64,000 nt of DNA, taken from positions 19,929,708-19,993,707 of the forward strand of contig NC_037590.1 of assembly GCF_003073045.1 (NCBI RefSeq). The letters run 5' to 3'. Below, piece by piece: positions 36,363 to 51,800 of this stretch (position 1 is the stretch's first letter; every line of letters begins with the position of its first letter). The translations under genes were made by a program, and so were the position numbers. The DNA comes from Pomacea canaliculata. Lineage: Eukaryota > Mollusca > Gastropoda > Architaenioglossa > Ampullariidae. The notes under the pieces were generated by a model. That model saw only the letters and a program-made list of their open reading frames with translations, did not search any database and was not told the DNA's origin.

Positions 36363-37934
36363 TTGATGAATATTTGTTTACGTCTCCACCTATACAAAAT
36401 TACAATAAAGCATGAATACGACTATGCAAAACAAAATTAGCAATGTCTGTGCAGTATCGACTCAACACGCCACATAACTGGATAGAATCCTACCTAGTAT
36501 GACCAAGGAGTGGACGTGTATATGACGGTGCACTTTATATAACGAAATTACACTCCAGACAGTATACTGTACAGTCACGTCACGTGACATTGGCTGTGTA
36601 TCGTGATGGCAGCTCAAGCGAAGTTTTGAGCTGGTGGAAATGCATGTAGTGCCATTAATTGCACTAATTCCCGCTACAAGCCTACAAATGTCCTGGAAAA
36701 ATCGTTTCTCATATTTCCGCAGGATGAATCAAAGTTAGCACATGATTATTATTTTCACAATAGTTTCTTTATAAACATAAATATTGCATGCTCAAGATTA
36801 TCGATGCTGAACAATGTCGTCTGCCACATTTTGAATTTTCACGATTGTATACTAGCATGCGTTGTCAAAAGTGATCACAGATTTAATAATGTTGATAAGT
36901 TGATGAATTTTATAATAGATGTGAATTCATTTTGCCGTTTGTGTGAATTAAGTTAATCTGCTGATTACATTTGTTTCGGTAATTGAACAAACGAGGAGAT
37001 CAGTGCGCGTGCAGCCTGCATTATTGATAGCGGGTTTTTTTTTCCTTGACAGATACAAGCAGTGGGTGCAAAGGACCAACTAACTGAAGAAAAATATAGA
37101 AACTCTGTTTAAGTCTGGCTACTGGCTTTTAAACTGTGGGGAAAGGTTTGCAGTGTTTTTGAAGGAAAATTATGTGCCAAAACAAACCAAAAAAACAAAC
37201 AAACCTTCAAGGATAATACACTGATAGTACACACTTAAAAATATTATTATGATGGCATACACATTAATGGACTTCAAAAATACTACACGACGATAAATAA
37301 AATGTTTTCATCGCATTTATGTAATTAGCTCCCCTGAATCTGTTTCATGGAGACCGGTAGGGTCGCTGCGCGCAACGCCGTCATTGGTGTTAACGTAGGG
37401 GATTTCGCGCTATGATCCATCTTATAGATTTAGTATCTTTGGTTAGATTTTCATATACCGACTTCTATAGTCACACATTTGTGTCATATCGCTTTTAAAC
37501 ATTTCATAAAAATATTAGGGACGCATAAAGGAGAAATTTACGGACAAATAAAATGGTGTTTTTCGTAAACAAGTCTCAAACAGAGCTACATGGCGAAGCG
37601 TTTCGCACACGTTGCTATAGCGACAGACCTACCCACAGTATATGACGCCACATAAAATACGACCAAACAAACTTTTGCTTACACCTTTCTTTAGTGTAAA
37701 GAAAACAAAGAATTTAATTTTAAAACACAATCAGTAAATGAGGTCTTTCTTTGTTTTTGTTTTTTTAGCAAGGTGCTTCTTTGATGCGTACATCAAACAA
37801 CAATCCGCGCAAGAATATTGATGCACACTAGCAGACGACCAACTGGATAATGGTTAGGTTGGCGGCGGGGCTGGATAAGTGAGAGGTGTATTGTGGACCA
37901 AGTTCAACCATTACCTCAGTATTTCACTGGGAAA
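36363..37934. other. upstream region of the QRICH2-like gene
   Basis: About 1.6 kb holds no recognisable gene. A GC-richer stretch just before the start (37851-37890, GGTTGGCGGCGGGGCTGG) is the likely transcription start zone. Only short random frames are present. Confidence 0.45.
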
Positions 37935-40900
37935 ATGTCGATCTCAGTATCATTGCCGGAAATGGTCGATCTTGCTTTGGGTACCCCTGAAATGGGAGCT
38001 GTCAATTTCAACATCCTTCATAAGCTTCTTCATGCGATGATTGTAAAGCTTAACATCCAAGACGCGAAAGGTTTCATCAACGCACATGATCACGAATATC
38101 TGCAGTCGTCTGTTTTTTCAGGCACTGATTTAACAAGTAGATCTGGTATAAAGATTGCTTCAAGTATTGATGTTGAATCTGATGTGGAAAAGAAAGATAA
38201 TGTAAAAGGTATGGAGACAATCAATTTATTGAATGACCGTCAAATTGTTTCCAAACTCCGTTATTTAGAAGGTCGGATTACACAGCTGTCACGGAGTTTG
38301 GAGGAGCTTAACTCACTACCCACAACTCAGGATCTCATGAACAAAATACAGAAAACTGAGGACATCATCCACCCAGTGTCCGAAATGTGGCAACTGATGC
38401 AGCTAAAAAAGAATATGATAGCAAACCAAGAAGGCATTGATAAGGTAAATCAAGGATTCATTTTTAGGTGATAATGCTTATCATCAACAATTAACCCATG
38501 GATAATTATAGTGAAAACCACTGAGTAGTATGTAACAGCTTTTAGTATGTGTATGATTTAATCTTATATATATATAGGGAGAGAACTGTCCCATTCTTTT
38601 ATAACATGATGTATGCCATTTTGTATACACATGGTCAAAGCTTTTGGCAATAACTATCAAATTAAAAAAACACTACTAACTTTTTTAAAATTGAGCCTTT
38701 CATTGCATGTCCATTTTTGTTATATTCAATTCCTTCTGCCATATATTTTAAGCATATTTAACAATCAGGTAGAATGTGAATAAAGATTTACATACACAAA
38801 TCAATCAGATCAAATGGAACAGAACAAACACAGCTGTGGGACACTATTATAACTTGACTGCTCAATTTATAAATGTATACTGTGTGCAGGACGTAACTTG
38901 CAGCTGCATTTTCATTTTTTTAGTGTAATTTTGTAGACATTTAAGTATCTTTTTAAGGAATTTTCATTTTTAGTGGTAATTTTTTTGTAGTTTTTTAACC
39001 TAGTCATACAAATAAAGACAAATGACAAATTGAAATTTTCTTTCGTCAAATTTATCAACAGCTCATGACAATAACAGAGGACATACTGAGCGATCTTGGA
39101 AAAATGCGTGAGGACTTTGAAGATCCTCAGAAAAATGTAAGTGAGTGAACTCTTTGGTCACGATAGGCCATGATCAAGGCTTTGCCAGGGAAACACGGGG
39201 AACACTATTTTCATTACATTTATTGCAAAGTTCAAGTTTTCTTCTTTCCAAAAATAGAAAGGTTTTTTTGGTCTATTGTTTATCTTAGCAACAATAATAA
39301 AAAATAAACTTCACCCACTGTTGTCTTCACATTCTTTTATAGTTATTAGCCAGTTATTGCAATGTTATATTTGTATGCTGTGCTAAGAGGATGGCAAGAT
39401 AACTGACAAATTGGGAAAACTGATTGATGCTGAGTTTTTGAAATATTGCTGTTAAAGTTTAGGGTTGTCAATGATTCGTTTACTTACAATATTTAACACA
39501 GCATCTGCACTGTTCATGAAGGCTGCCATTTTTGCATAGTCTTGTATGAAGAGTAAAGAACCTTACCCCAGTTTGTAGCATTGTCAGATCTATTTGACAA
39601 CAAAACTGTCAAATGATCTGATGAACAGTTAGCAGTTCTGTTGACAGCTTGCAGTTTTCAAGAAGGATGGAAAGAATAAGGAAAGCTTTTAATATAATGA
39701 AAGATGAAAGGGAAGGATGTAAACAGACCAGTCATAGTTGTGTTCTAAAATATCTTTCAGAAATCAGGATGCAAATGGGGGACTGGCTTTATTTGTGTGA
39801 GAGGATCTGTAAATACCATGCAGTTCAACTGCAGTCAATGGAAGTGATGCATCTCATTTCATTTTGCAGTTTTCATGTGCAAATCATTTGTCCAATAACA
39901 TCTCTGACAACACAAATGAACCCAAAGCTGTGTTTTAGTGGGATTATAGTGAATTACATTTATCAATCTTTCATAATTTATGATCTGGCATCTTTTATTG
40001 CACTAATGACTTTAATCTTAACATGACTCATTAGAAACACAAAATTTTCTGTGTAATTCCCTACTTTACTATAACCATATTACTATAACCAAATTAAGAA
40101 CCCATTTTAGAAATAATTGATAAAAGGTCGTTAGTCATTACAAATAGTTTCTTTTCACAAAGACTATAAAGAATGTTTTTTGGAAGATGAGGATTGGAAG
40201 TGGGAAGAATTTTTGTCTTGTAACACATTGATCATTTCATTATGCAAAATGTTTGTATTAGAATACAGAAAAACTGTACTGTTAACATCATTGGCACTGG
40301 CAGCTTGAAATGGAAAACGATTCTTGTGTGCAGGAGAATAATATCAGAGAACTGGAACAACAGATGGAGGAAATGAAGACTATTACAGTAAGTATAACTT
40401 GCAGGGCTGCTGAAAACCAGCACGGTCCCGGGGCAGACGATGTATCCAGGCCCCTTGTAATTGTAATCATAAATTATTTTCCCAGTATATAATAATATGC
40501 CCACAATTTGATTGTCAATATTTATATTTCATTCAGTAACATAATATAGACTGCAAACATGAGGACAAGCATACTATTATCTGTATCACTACTTAAACAT
40601 AGAGTTGTTTACACGTGAGTGGTTAGTAAATGAGGAAAGCTGATGTTAAAGGATCAAATTTGTAGGACCCTGCTCCACTGAAAACATGTCCAGAGTGAGG
40701 AATGCTACATCAACCTTTCTTTAAAAGAAAAAGAAAAGGAAAAGAAGAAAGAAAAAAAATCCACTTACCTAGGCTGGACAGCCTTCACAGTTGCGGGCCC
40801 AAGTACACCAGTACCACCAAGTACCACCCATGCAGTCCCCTCCTTTCATCAGGCCTGATAACTTGCATAGAGTTAAATTCTTAGTCCTTTGTGTAATGCA

Positions 40901-41889
40901 GAGAAAAGAACGTCTTTACAGAACTTTATTTATTGAGAAAGTTTACCTGCAGCATGTACACATTACAAAAGGGTCAGGTATAGTTTTTGAAAAACTATCA
41001 GGAGTGACACTGAAAATTGTCGGGTTAGATCCATGAAATCACCTGCATAAATAGAATGAGTAAACCTACTGCGTCGATACAGAAATAGAACCAGAGAAGC
41101 AATTTGGTGTAGCCAGTGAAGAAAGCATTAACAGTGAATCAATCTTAGCACTAGCATGAACCAGCTAACAGAGTGGGTCACAGGTAAGTGGCTCAGGAAT
41201 AATGCCTTACATTTTATGGAAAGCAATGTGAATAGGGTACTTTTTACTTTTGTAGTTTGTTTATGATGTTGGAAGCTGTTAAGACAAAACAAAAATCAGA
41301 TGTTTGTTATTGCTGTGCCAGTACAAGAAGTTTTTCAGGAAGCACAATACAAACTTTTTCATTAGAGGCTGAACTTTTACCTTAGGGCAGGAAAGAATGA
41401 TTCAGCCTTTAGGAGAAAGGCAAGGAGCACAGGATTTTTAAGTCTGAGAGGGTCATTATCATTGTATTTTTTGAGACAACACATAAGGGAATTGCCTTAA
41501 ACAAGCAGCACTAATCTAAGTGAGCTTGCAAAATACTGCTGATAATGATATGATCTATCATGAAAAAACATAATAAATATTTCTATTGCTCAATTCAAGG
41601 AACTATCACATGAAGGTTCTAAATCTCACCAGATTGTTTTCCTTTTTTCGCATGCTGTCAAAACTTTATCATGAAGATTAGTAGATCTGGAAAAATGTGG
41701 AATAATATTTCAATCTCCCACTTAGCCTAAAACGTTAACTCTTTTTTTATTACATTCTTGTGCATGACAAAGGAATCAATAAAATAAAAGTACAGAAGCT
41801 GTTATTGACTGCAGTGATATTTTATTGTAACCCTATCCATGTTTTTTAAGCACATCCACAGCCCATTTTATAAGCACCAAAAAAAAATC

Positions 41890-41933
<44 letters not shown>

Positions 41934-44900
41934 AACAACAGAAGAAAACTGCAATGAGCAAAACAAAAATAAATAGTCAGCGTTCTTGCTTATAGGCCCA
42001 GAATAGGTAAATATCATCTTTCTGGACCTTGCATGTGCAGGGATACCAACCTTAATTTATCCCATCATCTGCTTGATATCTTGTTTTATATATTAATGAT
42101 GCTAGATTTATCTGAACTACTTTGAACTCAACATATGTGTGTACTCTTACATTGTTGCCATAAGTGATTACAGAAGTAATTTAAATGCAGGGGTTTGTGA
42201 ATTAAAGCATCACACTGGAGATCAGCATAATGATTATGAAATTTGTCATTCTTTTACAGACTAAAGGGCAGGAAAATTTTGACACATTTAAGGTATGAAG
42301 TTTATGTTTTTCTAGTATTTGTGAATTCCCTATCCAATGGTCTCTATATCTGTCTGTAACAAAAGGCATTTTGTTTTGTGCATATAGTGTCTAAAATGTA
42401 TATACATACTTTTATGCAAAAATCAGATTTACATTTTGTGAAATCAAAACATAGTACACAATGCTTATATTGTGTGACACATTAAGTTCCTGTACTGGCA
42501 TCTTATGGACAGTCTCATCAGAACTGGTTGTTTACTAATTAGATTAAGAAAAAGTTTAAATAATTCAAATGCTTGGATTTGCAGTGCATTAATGCATGCT
42601 CTTATTTTGTAGATTTCAATGTATAGTTACTTTAAAGCAGTGGTTCTTGACCATGTTTGAGGTATCGAACCCACAAGTTTCGTATGCACATTCACCGAAC
42701 CCTTCTTTAGTGTCATCACGAATTTCGGGTGTGTCTTGACCTCCATGGCGGAGGCTCCGCCGAACCCCAGAGACTGACTCACCGAACCCCTAGGGTTCGA
42801 TCAAACCCCGGTTAAGAACCACTGCTTTAAAGGAAAACACTTAGTATGGTAGTATGCTTTGTATACAATGCAAACTGAATTTTTGCCTCAGAGTGAACTT
42901 TTGCATTTTATTTAATCAAAATCAAGTACAAGTTAAGAAAAAATAATTTTCATTTTAATATGTTGAAGGTAAATTTTCGTATCCCTGAATTACCCTCTGG
43001 GATAAAGTGATTTGAAAGGATATTGTAAATTATAGCAAAAACTTTTAATGTAGCAGAACTAGGCATTTTCGTAGATTGTAGATATAGGTTGTTAGTAATG
43101 TAATCACAGTTTGCACTCTAAAAGTTCATTGTTTGTATGCCATAGTAGGATAAAAGAAGAATTTCATTTTCCATAGTCATTATGGAAAAGTCAGTTATTT
43201 GAAGTTGGTCATCATCATCATCATCATTCCTTGCTACTCCTCGAGGAGCATAGGGCCGCAACAACACCTCGCCAGCGGACCCGGTTTTGGGCAGCCCCCC
43301 TCAGTTGGGCCCATGTGGTTCCGGCACCCTTTGCCTCGCTCTCTACTGATCTTCTCCAAGTCTGTTTTGGCCTCCCAACTTTCCTCTTCCCCTGCGGGTT
43401 CCAGTGAAGTGCCTGCCATAGCTGGCAATGGTGTCAGCTGGTTTGCGCAGGGTGTGTCCAATCCAGCCCCACTTGCGCTTTTTGATGTCTTGACTAGTGG
43501 CATTCTGGTTAGTTCTTTCCCACAGGCTGCTGTTGGAGATCCTCTCAGGCCATCTTATTCTCAGAATATGGCGAAGGCATCGGTTGGTAAAGGTCTGGAG
43601 CTTGTTGTTGATGGTGTTTGTCACTCTCCATGTTTCAGAGCCATACAGTAGGACTGCCTTCACATTGGTGTTAAATATGCGGGTCTTGCTGCGAAGGGAT
43701 AATGCTCGGGAGTTCCAGATGGGGCGCAGACTGTTGAAAGCATGCCTGGCCTTGTTTATGCGGCTTCTGATGTCGTCCGCTCCACCATCCTTGCTGACGA
43801 TGCTCCCCAGATATGTGAAGCGGTCTGTTTCTAGGATGTTCTCTCCTTGAAGTTGGATTGGAAGTTCCTGCTTGTTGTTGAATTTCATCACTTCGGTCTT
43901 CTTTTTGTTGATCTTTAAGCCAGTCTTTTCTGCTTCCTCTGCTAGCTTGCTCAGTTTGGTTTGTGCATGCTGCTGCCGATGAGATAGGAGACTAATGTCA
44001 TCTGCAAAGTCCAGGTCTTCTAGCTGTTTAGTGAAGGTCCACTGGATACCGGTGTTGTTGTCTTGGGTCGTCTTACGCATAACCCAGTCTATGACCATCA
44101 GGAAGATTGTCGGTGATAATATGCAACCCTGTCTTATACCAGTCTTCATTATAAAAGGTTTAGTGAGTTTGCCATTATGGATAACTTGGCAGGATGAGTC
44201 TAAGTACAATCCCTGGACGATGTTTATGAATTTAGGCGGAATACCATAGTGGTTCATCAGCCTCCAGATGACGTCCCTGTCTACACTGTCGAAGGCCTTC
44301 TCAAAGTCCACAAAGGTTATATAAAGGGAGGATTGCCATTCGATGGACTGTACTATGATGATACGAAGGGTTGCAATGTGGTCAGTGCATGATTTGTCCT
44401 GGAGAAACCCTGCTTGTTCTGGTCTCATTCTCATGTCTAGTGCCTTCTTCAGTCTCTCTAGTATTATCCTTGTCAGGACTTTGCTGGGGATGGACAGCAG
44501 CATGATTCCCCGCCAGTTGTTGCACTGGGAGAGGTCTCCTTTCTTTGGTAGTTTGACCAGGTGGCCTAATTTCCAGTCTGCTGGGACTAGCTCTTGTTCC
44601 CAGATCTTGTGTAGGAGGGGCTGTAAAATTGTTGCTGTTGTTTCTGGGTCCTGTCTTTAATGCTTTGGGAGGTATGCCGTCCGGGCCTGCTGCTTTGCCA
44701 TTTTTCATGCTTTTGATAGCTTTGATGATTTCTGTCTTAGTGGGAGGGCTGGTGTTGACGTGAAGTTGTGCAGTTGCTGGTGGTATGTCAGGTAAAGATG
44801 GTGGATGAGGTCTATTCAGCATCTCTTCGAAGTACTCCATCCAGCGGTCTCTTTGTTCTGCATCATTTGTTATGGTCTTGCCGTTTTTGTCTTTCACCGG

Positions 44901-47900
44901 CTTGTTTGAGTTTACGCTCTTGCCTGACAGAGTTCGTGTTATTTCATATAATCTCTTCATGTTTCCATGTGTGGCTGCTGTCTCTGCTTCCTCTGTCAGT
45001 TCATGGGTGAAGCGTCTCTTGTCCTCCCTTGCCGACCTCTTCACTTGGCGGTTGGCTTCCCAGTATTTCGCTCTGAGACCTTCTTTCTCTTGCTGGTCTT
45101 GGCACTGGTTGAGCTTTTGTTTCAGTCCCTTTCTTGATTCTATCTTTGCCCAGGTCTCTTGGGTCATCCATTCCTTATGTTTTCTTTCCCTCTTTCCCAG
45201 AACATCTGTACAGGTTGACTTCCAAATTCTTTTGAGTGTTGACCAGTGTTCTTCCACAGATTCTTCCGCCAATCCTGAAAGGGCCTCATACTTATTCTTA
45301 ATTTCACAGTTATAAATTTCCCGTGTCTCCTTGTTCTTGAAGTACTGGGTATTGAACTTGTGATGTGGTCTGCCTGCTGTATCAAGCTGGTCAGGAGAGT
45401 ATAAAAATGGAAGGTCACTTTAAGAATTGGTGTGCAAAATACAGCTTAATTCCTCATCAGCCAAGAATGAATGCACATATAGTAAACAGTGTAGCGTTTC
45501 CACTAATCCTTACAAGTTTGTCAGATATAGTTGTTGTATTATCATGTTTACTGGTAACAATAAAATGTCTTTTGGAATTTCAGATTGAAATGGAGCAGAA
45601 GATTGAATCACTTACAGATGTTATTAACGATTGTGTTCTATGGCATCAACTGGAAGAAGCTCTTTTGGGCATTAACACTCGGATAGATTCTCTACAAAGA
45701 GCTGCTCTACGTGCATCATCTACACCGGGCTCTGTGTCTCAACAGCCTTCTTCAGGAGAAATTGGTGAACAGGAGGAAACAGAAGAAACTGAAGTGGCAT
45801 TGGTTGAAGCAGCAGTCCAAACATCAACAGGAGGGGTATCTTACCATATTTTTAAAATAACATATTAGATTTATTAGTTTTAGTTCATTCCAGGCATTTG
45901 ATGGTTTCTTTTATTTTTATCCTCTCTTTCATAATCTTAAGTATGTACATCTATATCACAATTAAGACCAGCTGGTGTACATGACTTTTTTAAGATTCTA
46001 ATAAGATTAGTTAAGGCATTAGACTAAGAATCACAATAACACTTTGACTCACATGTACAGAAACTGCTGTGGCCAAATTGTAGGGAGCAGAGTCCGTCTC
46101 CTAAATAGTGGGTGGTAGGCTGGTCCACATTATCAAGGACGATTTTTCTCCATAAGGCCACAGAAATATTAGAACAAGATTAAAGAGACAGTTGGCTGTA
46201 AATCCAAACTTGTCTGATGAATGAATCTGAAAGAAGTGAGGCAAAGACCTCCAATGCCAACTACTTATTTCCCTCGCCATTAAACCTTCCAGACCCCATC
46301 CTCCCTACTTCCTCTGTTGTCAATGTCCTTGTCTCCCACGCATTCTATGACCCACACACCCTGGGCTTTATCAGTCACGTTTTGTGACCTTTCCAGTTCA
46401 GGGCCTAAGGTCATGTTGCCATGGTGTGTACCAAGCACATGTTTGGGCTTGATAAACATCATCTAATAATGTTTATTTTTCAGTGAAAAAAAATGTTTGG
46501 GTGTCTTGAAATCCATGCACACTTATATCTTTGCGAAAGAGCATGAAATTTTATTCAAGATTTAGTAGGTAGCAGCATTCACCTAGTGCTAAAGAGAGAT
46601 TTATCTTAATGCTAAATGACTGGTAAATTCTTTTAGATGAAGGGCAACATGCCTTGAACTCATAATAGCTGTAAAAAACACCCATAAACATCCCAAAAAT
46701 AAAGCCTTAAATGAAAGTTGGATACAGTCAAAGGGAAGCAATATACACTATAAATTGAACATATATATGTTTTGAAAGCTGATCACTTACTCCCGAAGAA
46801 AGTTAAAGATTTGTTGCCCACATCTAAATAAATGCATACCATACTATATCTCTCAGAACTTTACTTAAAGAACTTTTTTAAAGTTAGTTGTTGTTTTTGT
46901 TGTGCTGTGTCTTGAGACTTCTCCGATAAGACTAGACTTTAAGAGCTGCTCTTGCTCCTGGTCCCCTTTCATACTCACTAGGTGTTTTTGTGCCATGCCA
47001 CTTCTCAAGAAATCTTAGATAGCACTAGAACTACAGAACCATCAGCCAAATTAACCACCATGGCAAAGGGATTCTCAGAATAATCCTTAGCTGCTTTAAG
47101 ACATTGCTTTAGAAGAGCAAGTTGTAGAACAGGTAGCTGGATATATTTTGAACTGTTTCATTCTGATAAAAAATAATTGTAACATCTTCAAGATATCTTC
47201 TACAACTTCATTGATTTTACGAAGTTGTTTAGCAGAGTCTAGCGCAAAGGGCTGTGGCATGTCAATAGATTTTGAATACATTTTTGGGAGAAGCTGCAAG
47301 ACCCAAATATGGAAATCTTCAACATCACAGTTGTAGGTAAATTCACTGCCCTCAACTTGGTAAACACCTATGCTTGAAATATCAAGGAGGTGCTACTGTT
47401 GACAGTTCAGGAAGTGCTAAGGTAACAAAAGAAGAAGAAGCAACCCTAGATTATGAACAACATTCAAGATCTCTGTGACCTTCCTTGGAGAAAGGAAGAA
47501 AAAAAAGCAACCCAGCTTCCAGGTATAAAGCAATAAATTGTGCCATCAGGTAATGGATGAAGGCAGCTATGTAGAACTGGATTTAAGGCAAGTGCTGGAT
47601 CATAGAATTATCTCTGTCAGTTTGTTTGTGAGGTCTTGCATTTCACTGTTGCTACCTCCCAACAGTCCAATGTTGTGTGCAGAAACACACAAGACATATA
47701 TCCTGCTTAATTATGGTTATAGGAGTAAGTATATGATTACAAAGCAAAAAGCTGTTCATCCCAAACGATTGCTGTCAAGTTGCCATTCTGACCTTTTTAA
47801 AAAAAAAAAATTTCCATCATTTTGTAACCATGGAAACAGCAATTAAAGCCAAACTGTTAACAAACTATGACAATATTGCAATTGCACACTTTCAGCATGT

Positions 47901-48805
47901 TCATTATGGCTTCAACATATGTTTCAACAATCAATTATTTCCCAACACTATAAGCATTTGTCTGATTTTTATTTTGACAATGCAGCTTTCAGACTGTAAT
48001 CTGGAAGAAACAACAAAATAAGAACTCATTCATTTCACTTTCAATAATCAGTAATAAAAAAATTAAAAAATTTTTCTTTAGTAAAGTTCTTTGAGTCAAC
48101 CTTAAATGGTGGTGGAAAAGTGCTACGTAAATGAACATATTATTATTATTAATAAAAAATAACAATTTTGAAGCTTTAAAAATTATTCCTCAACTCAGCT
48201 AGGTGTGATCGTCCAGCTCTCAAAGGTAAATCTAGAATTATATATGCATAAAATTTCCAACCAGTAGAAATTCTTAAACTGGCCTTTGAAGATACCAGCA
48301 TTGTATTAAATATTATTAAAAAGTAAACACTGTTGTCCACAGAGGTACTCAGTGGCAACAATGGGCTCTCGCAAAGAGTCACAAATTTTAGGTCGTGGGC
48401 CTTCTACTTCAGTACTGGAGATGCTGGAGAAACTTGGCGAACTCTTGACAAGCTATGATACACTTTCTTTCAAAGTCAGTGGTATGGAGGTATGTATCAT
48501 ATTGCATATTTGTGGTACTTGTAATCCCTAGTGTAAGATATGGAACCAGAATGGCTTGCTGGATGGAAATCTCATTCAAAGGAACAATAATGTGTATAAC
48601 TTGTCTTCATATAATAAATTAAAGTGTTTAAAACTGAAATATAATTTGAGGGGGCACAACATTACGCACTAGGTGACTTTTTGGAACCATGTTTTTGACT
48701 ATTCTATTATTTATATATCGATGGGGCATGTTAAGAATGGGAATTAGACATTTTCATGTAAATGTGACCTTTGGTTGCCATGGAAATGATCCAAAATGGC
48801 CACCA

Positions 48806-48843
<38 letters not shown>

Positions 48844-51800
48844 ATGGCATCATGACCATGCTACATAGTACAAATCTAGCTGTTTGTTGCTATTTGTTAC
48901 TTAATAAATTTCCCGTAAAGTTATGCAGTGGCACGAAATTATTTTATAACTTATTTTTGAATGAGTTTTGTAATTGCCCTTGAAGATTGTAGTGTAATAA
49001 TAGTAATCATCATTAATATTTCTGAAGAACATGTATATACTTACCCTGAACCTTCTAAAGGAATTCAGAAGGTGGCTACAGAAGGCACACATGCATGCAA
49101 GCACAAATTATAAATTACACTCAGAATGCCAGACACCTCTGTCCAGCTGATCAACAACCACCAAAAGCATATCACACTGAAACATTAATAGCACATAGAA
49201 ACATTAACATTGTCAGTTTTAATCACATATTGGGAAAAAATTTGTTCCAGACAAGATCAGGACAGAGCATTATCCCTGAGGTTTTCTTCTGATAAGAGAA
49301 ATCATGAAAGCCCAAGAAGCAGATGTTAATGATTGAGAGATTAGAAAGTTTGTAGATGTTGAATATATACCCCTTAATTATTCAAAAATATAATTTTTGA
49401 GCACACTTAAATTGCTATGTAAAGTGTTATGAATTTTTTATGATCCATAAAAAAATTAGGGTGTACACTTAAATTTATGTCAATCTAACAGCATAAATTT
49501 TAATGTGGGTTTGTTTTGTGATTAAGGATAAAATGAAGCTCAAAGAAGATCAGCTAGAAATGGATACAAAAAGTAAGTAAAAATTGTTTTCTATGGGTGA
49601 TGCATTTGTTGACAGAACTGTTCTTTGATTCTTCTTCCATAGGTGCAATTGCCAGGGTTAGGGGTTCCATGTTTTAGAAATGTATGAGAGGTATGAGTTA
49701 ATTAGCTATCATTGAAACATGCTACCCATATTGCACTAACTATAAACTGTCTTTTCTTTGTTATCTCTTTTCTCAGGTTCCTGCCTCAGCTTTGATCCAT
49801 AAAAGCTTTTCATCTTCTTCTTCATCATCATCATCATCTTCAATCAATCATCAATCACCATCATTCATCAACAATCATCATCATCACCACCACAGGCAGT
49901 AAAACTACAGTGATGGGTTAATTTTATTTGAGTATTAATAGTAGAAATATTTTGTTGGGATTAAAAATATATGAATATGACTAGTTTATTTTGTTAGGTC
50001 TTTGAGCCCATTCACAAAATTTAGCATACAACATATTACTGGAAAAATATATGATAAACAATCGATGAAAAATATCTTTAGGGAAGAGAAGCATTTCTTT
50101 TCTTTGTTGCTAAATAAAAAAAAACTTGGGTTACACAGTATTATTTTATTTTTTTTGGTTGACATCAGCATCAGTAGTTTAAAGTTATTAAGACTAATGT
50201 AATACATTTTTGGAATGAAACTTTTTCTTAAATATATCTGACATGGACTGAATAATATATAATGAAACTGATCATTTTTATCAATTTGATATATAGGGTA
50301 CATCTTGCTTATATGTTTGTGAGAATATCTTAAGGCAGTGGTTCTCAAAGTTTTTCGGACCGCGGACCACTTTACTTAAGTAAAGAATATGGCGGACCAC
50401 CAAGGCCTAAAAATCAGTCTGTACTATGAATTTCAAATGTAAATTGCCGCATTTGTTTTATTACAATTCAAAACTAAATGTCCTTCTGCGACAGTAGTAT
50501 AGTAATAAGTTGACATAAAACTAATACCTCGTTCTTTGTAATTAAAATGTTGATGAGAGGAATGCATCATTTTAAACATCACTTTTCTGACTGACGACTG
50601 TCAGCCGCGGACCACCTGACTTATGCTCGCGGACCACTAGTGGTCCTCGGACCACACTTTGAGAACCACTGTCTTAAGGCATGTGACATGATGTCTGAAA
50701 TTCCAAATTAAAGTCATACAAGTGCGTTTCTAATGAATTTATTAATATCTAAATTGAAATACATCTCCCTGTCTGGCGCAGATTTAATTGACATACAAAA
50801 ACTATGATGTCTGAAATTCCAAATTAAAGTCATACAAGTGCGTTTCTAATGAATTTATTAATATCTAAATTGAAATACATCTCCCTGTCTGGCGCAGATT
50901 TAATTGACATACAAAAACTAAATTTGTCACTGCTGTTGGTGAAATAAACTTGCTAATGGCTTCCACTCCTTGAGTTAACCAAAAAGGTCAAAAACTATAC
51001 CTAAAAAGAATAAGCCTAATCTCAGATACCCAATTTTGCTTTCCATTATTGCCCAGTCATTCTAACATTTTCTAAGCTCTCCATGGATGTCTGTGTTGCT
51101 CCATCTTTGTTATTTTTAATCCATTATTTCAAACAACTTACGTACGTGTTAATGAAAATTGCGTATCTTTCAAAATCACTATATCATCATGTTAGAAGTA
51201 TGTATACCCATACACAAAAATCTGTTCGTAGCGTTTATGTGCATTTTTTTAATTTCCTTACAAAGATTTTCATTAAGGCCTCATGCTTCTGCTCCATAAC
51301 ATGAGATTGGTCTGATGCATATCAAATAACCTGGTAAACTCATTTACAGAACGGTTGTCTTTCTTGTATATAATGTATTAATTATGCAAAATACTGTTTT
51401 CTTGGCCTTAGTAATTAGGTCTTCAGATGCATGGGAAAAACTTAGTGGAGAAAAAAAGGCCTAAACACTTATATATATTAACCACATTCATTTGTATACT
51501 TCCATATAGAAACCTTTCATTTTCTGCTTATAAGAATCCCACTTTTTTAAAACAACAATATAACTCTTATTTAAAGCTTATGCTTTAGGCTAAGGCCTTA
51601 CTGATGCTTTATGTAATGTATTTAGTTGATTTTGTAGTCCTATCAGTTTCTGATATCAATACAATATCATCTGTAAAATAAAAGGACAAATATTTCTATA
51701 AATTCATGTCAAACAGTTGCCCCATGTTTTCTGAAGTTCATAATTTCTAAAGCTAAATAAAAAGTGAGAAAAATATAGGGTTACAGAAATCTCCTTGCTT

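Noticed and set aside
37893-37934. Upstream extension of the QRICH2-like frame by 14 codons
   Set aside because: That frame begins at GTG, not ATG. The first ATG at 37935 has a good context and matches where family members begin.
41889-41934. CAA repeat as a CRISPR-like or regulatory array
   Set aside because: It is a simple microsatellite with no spacers, in an animal intron.
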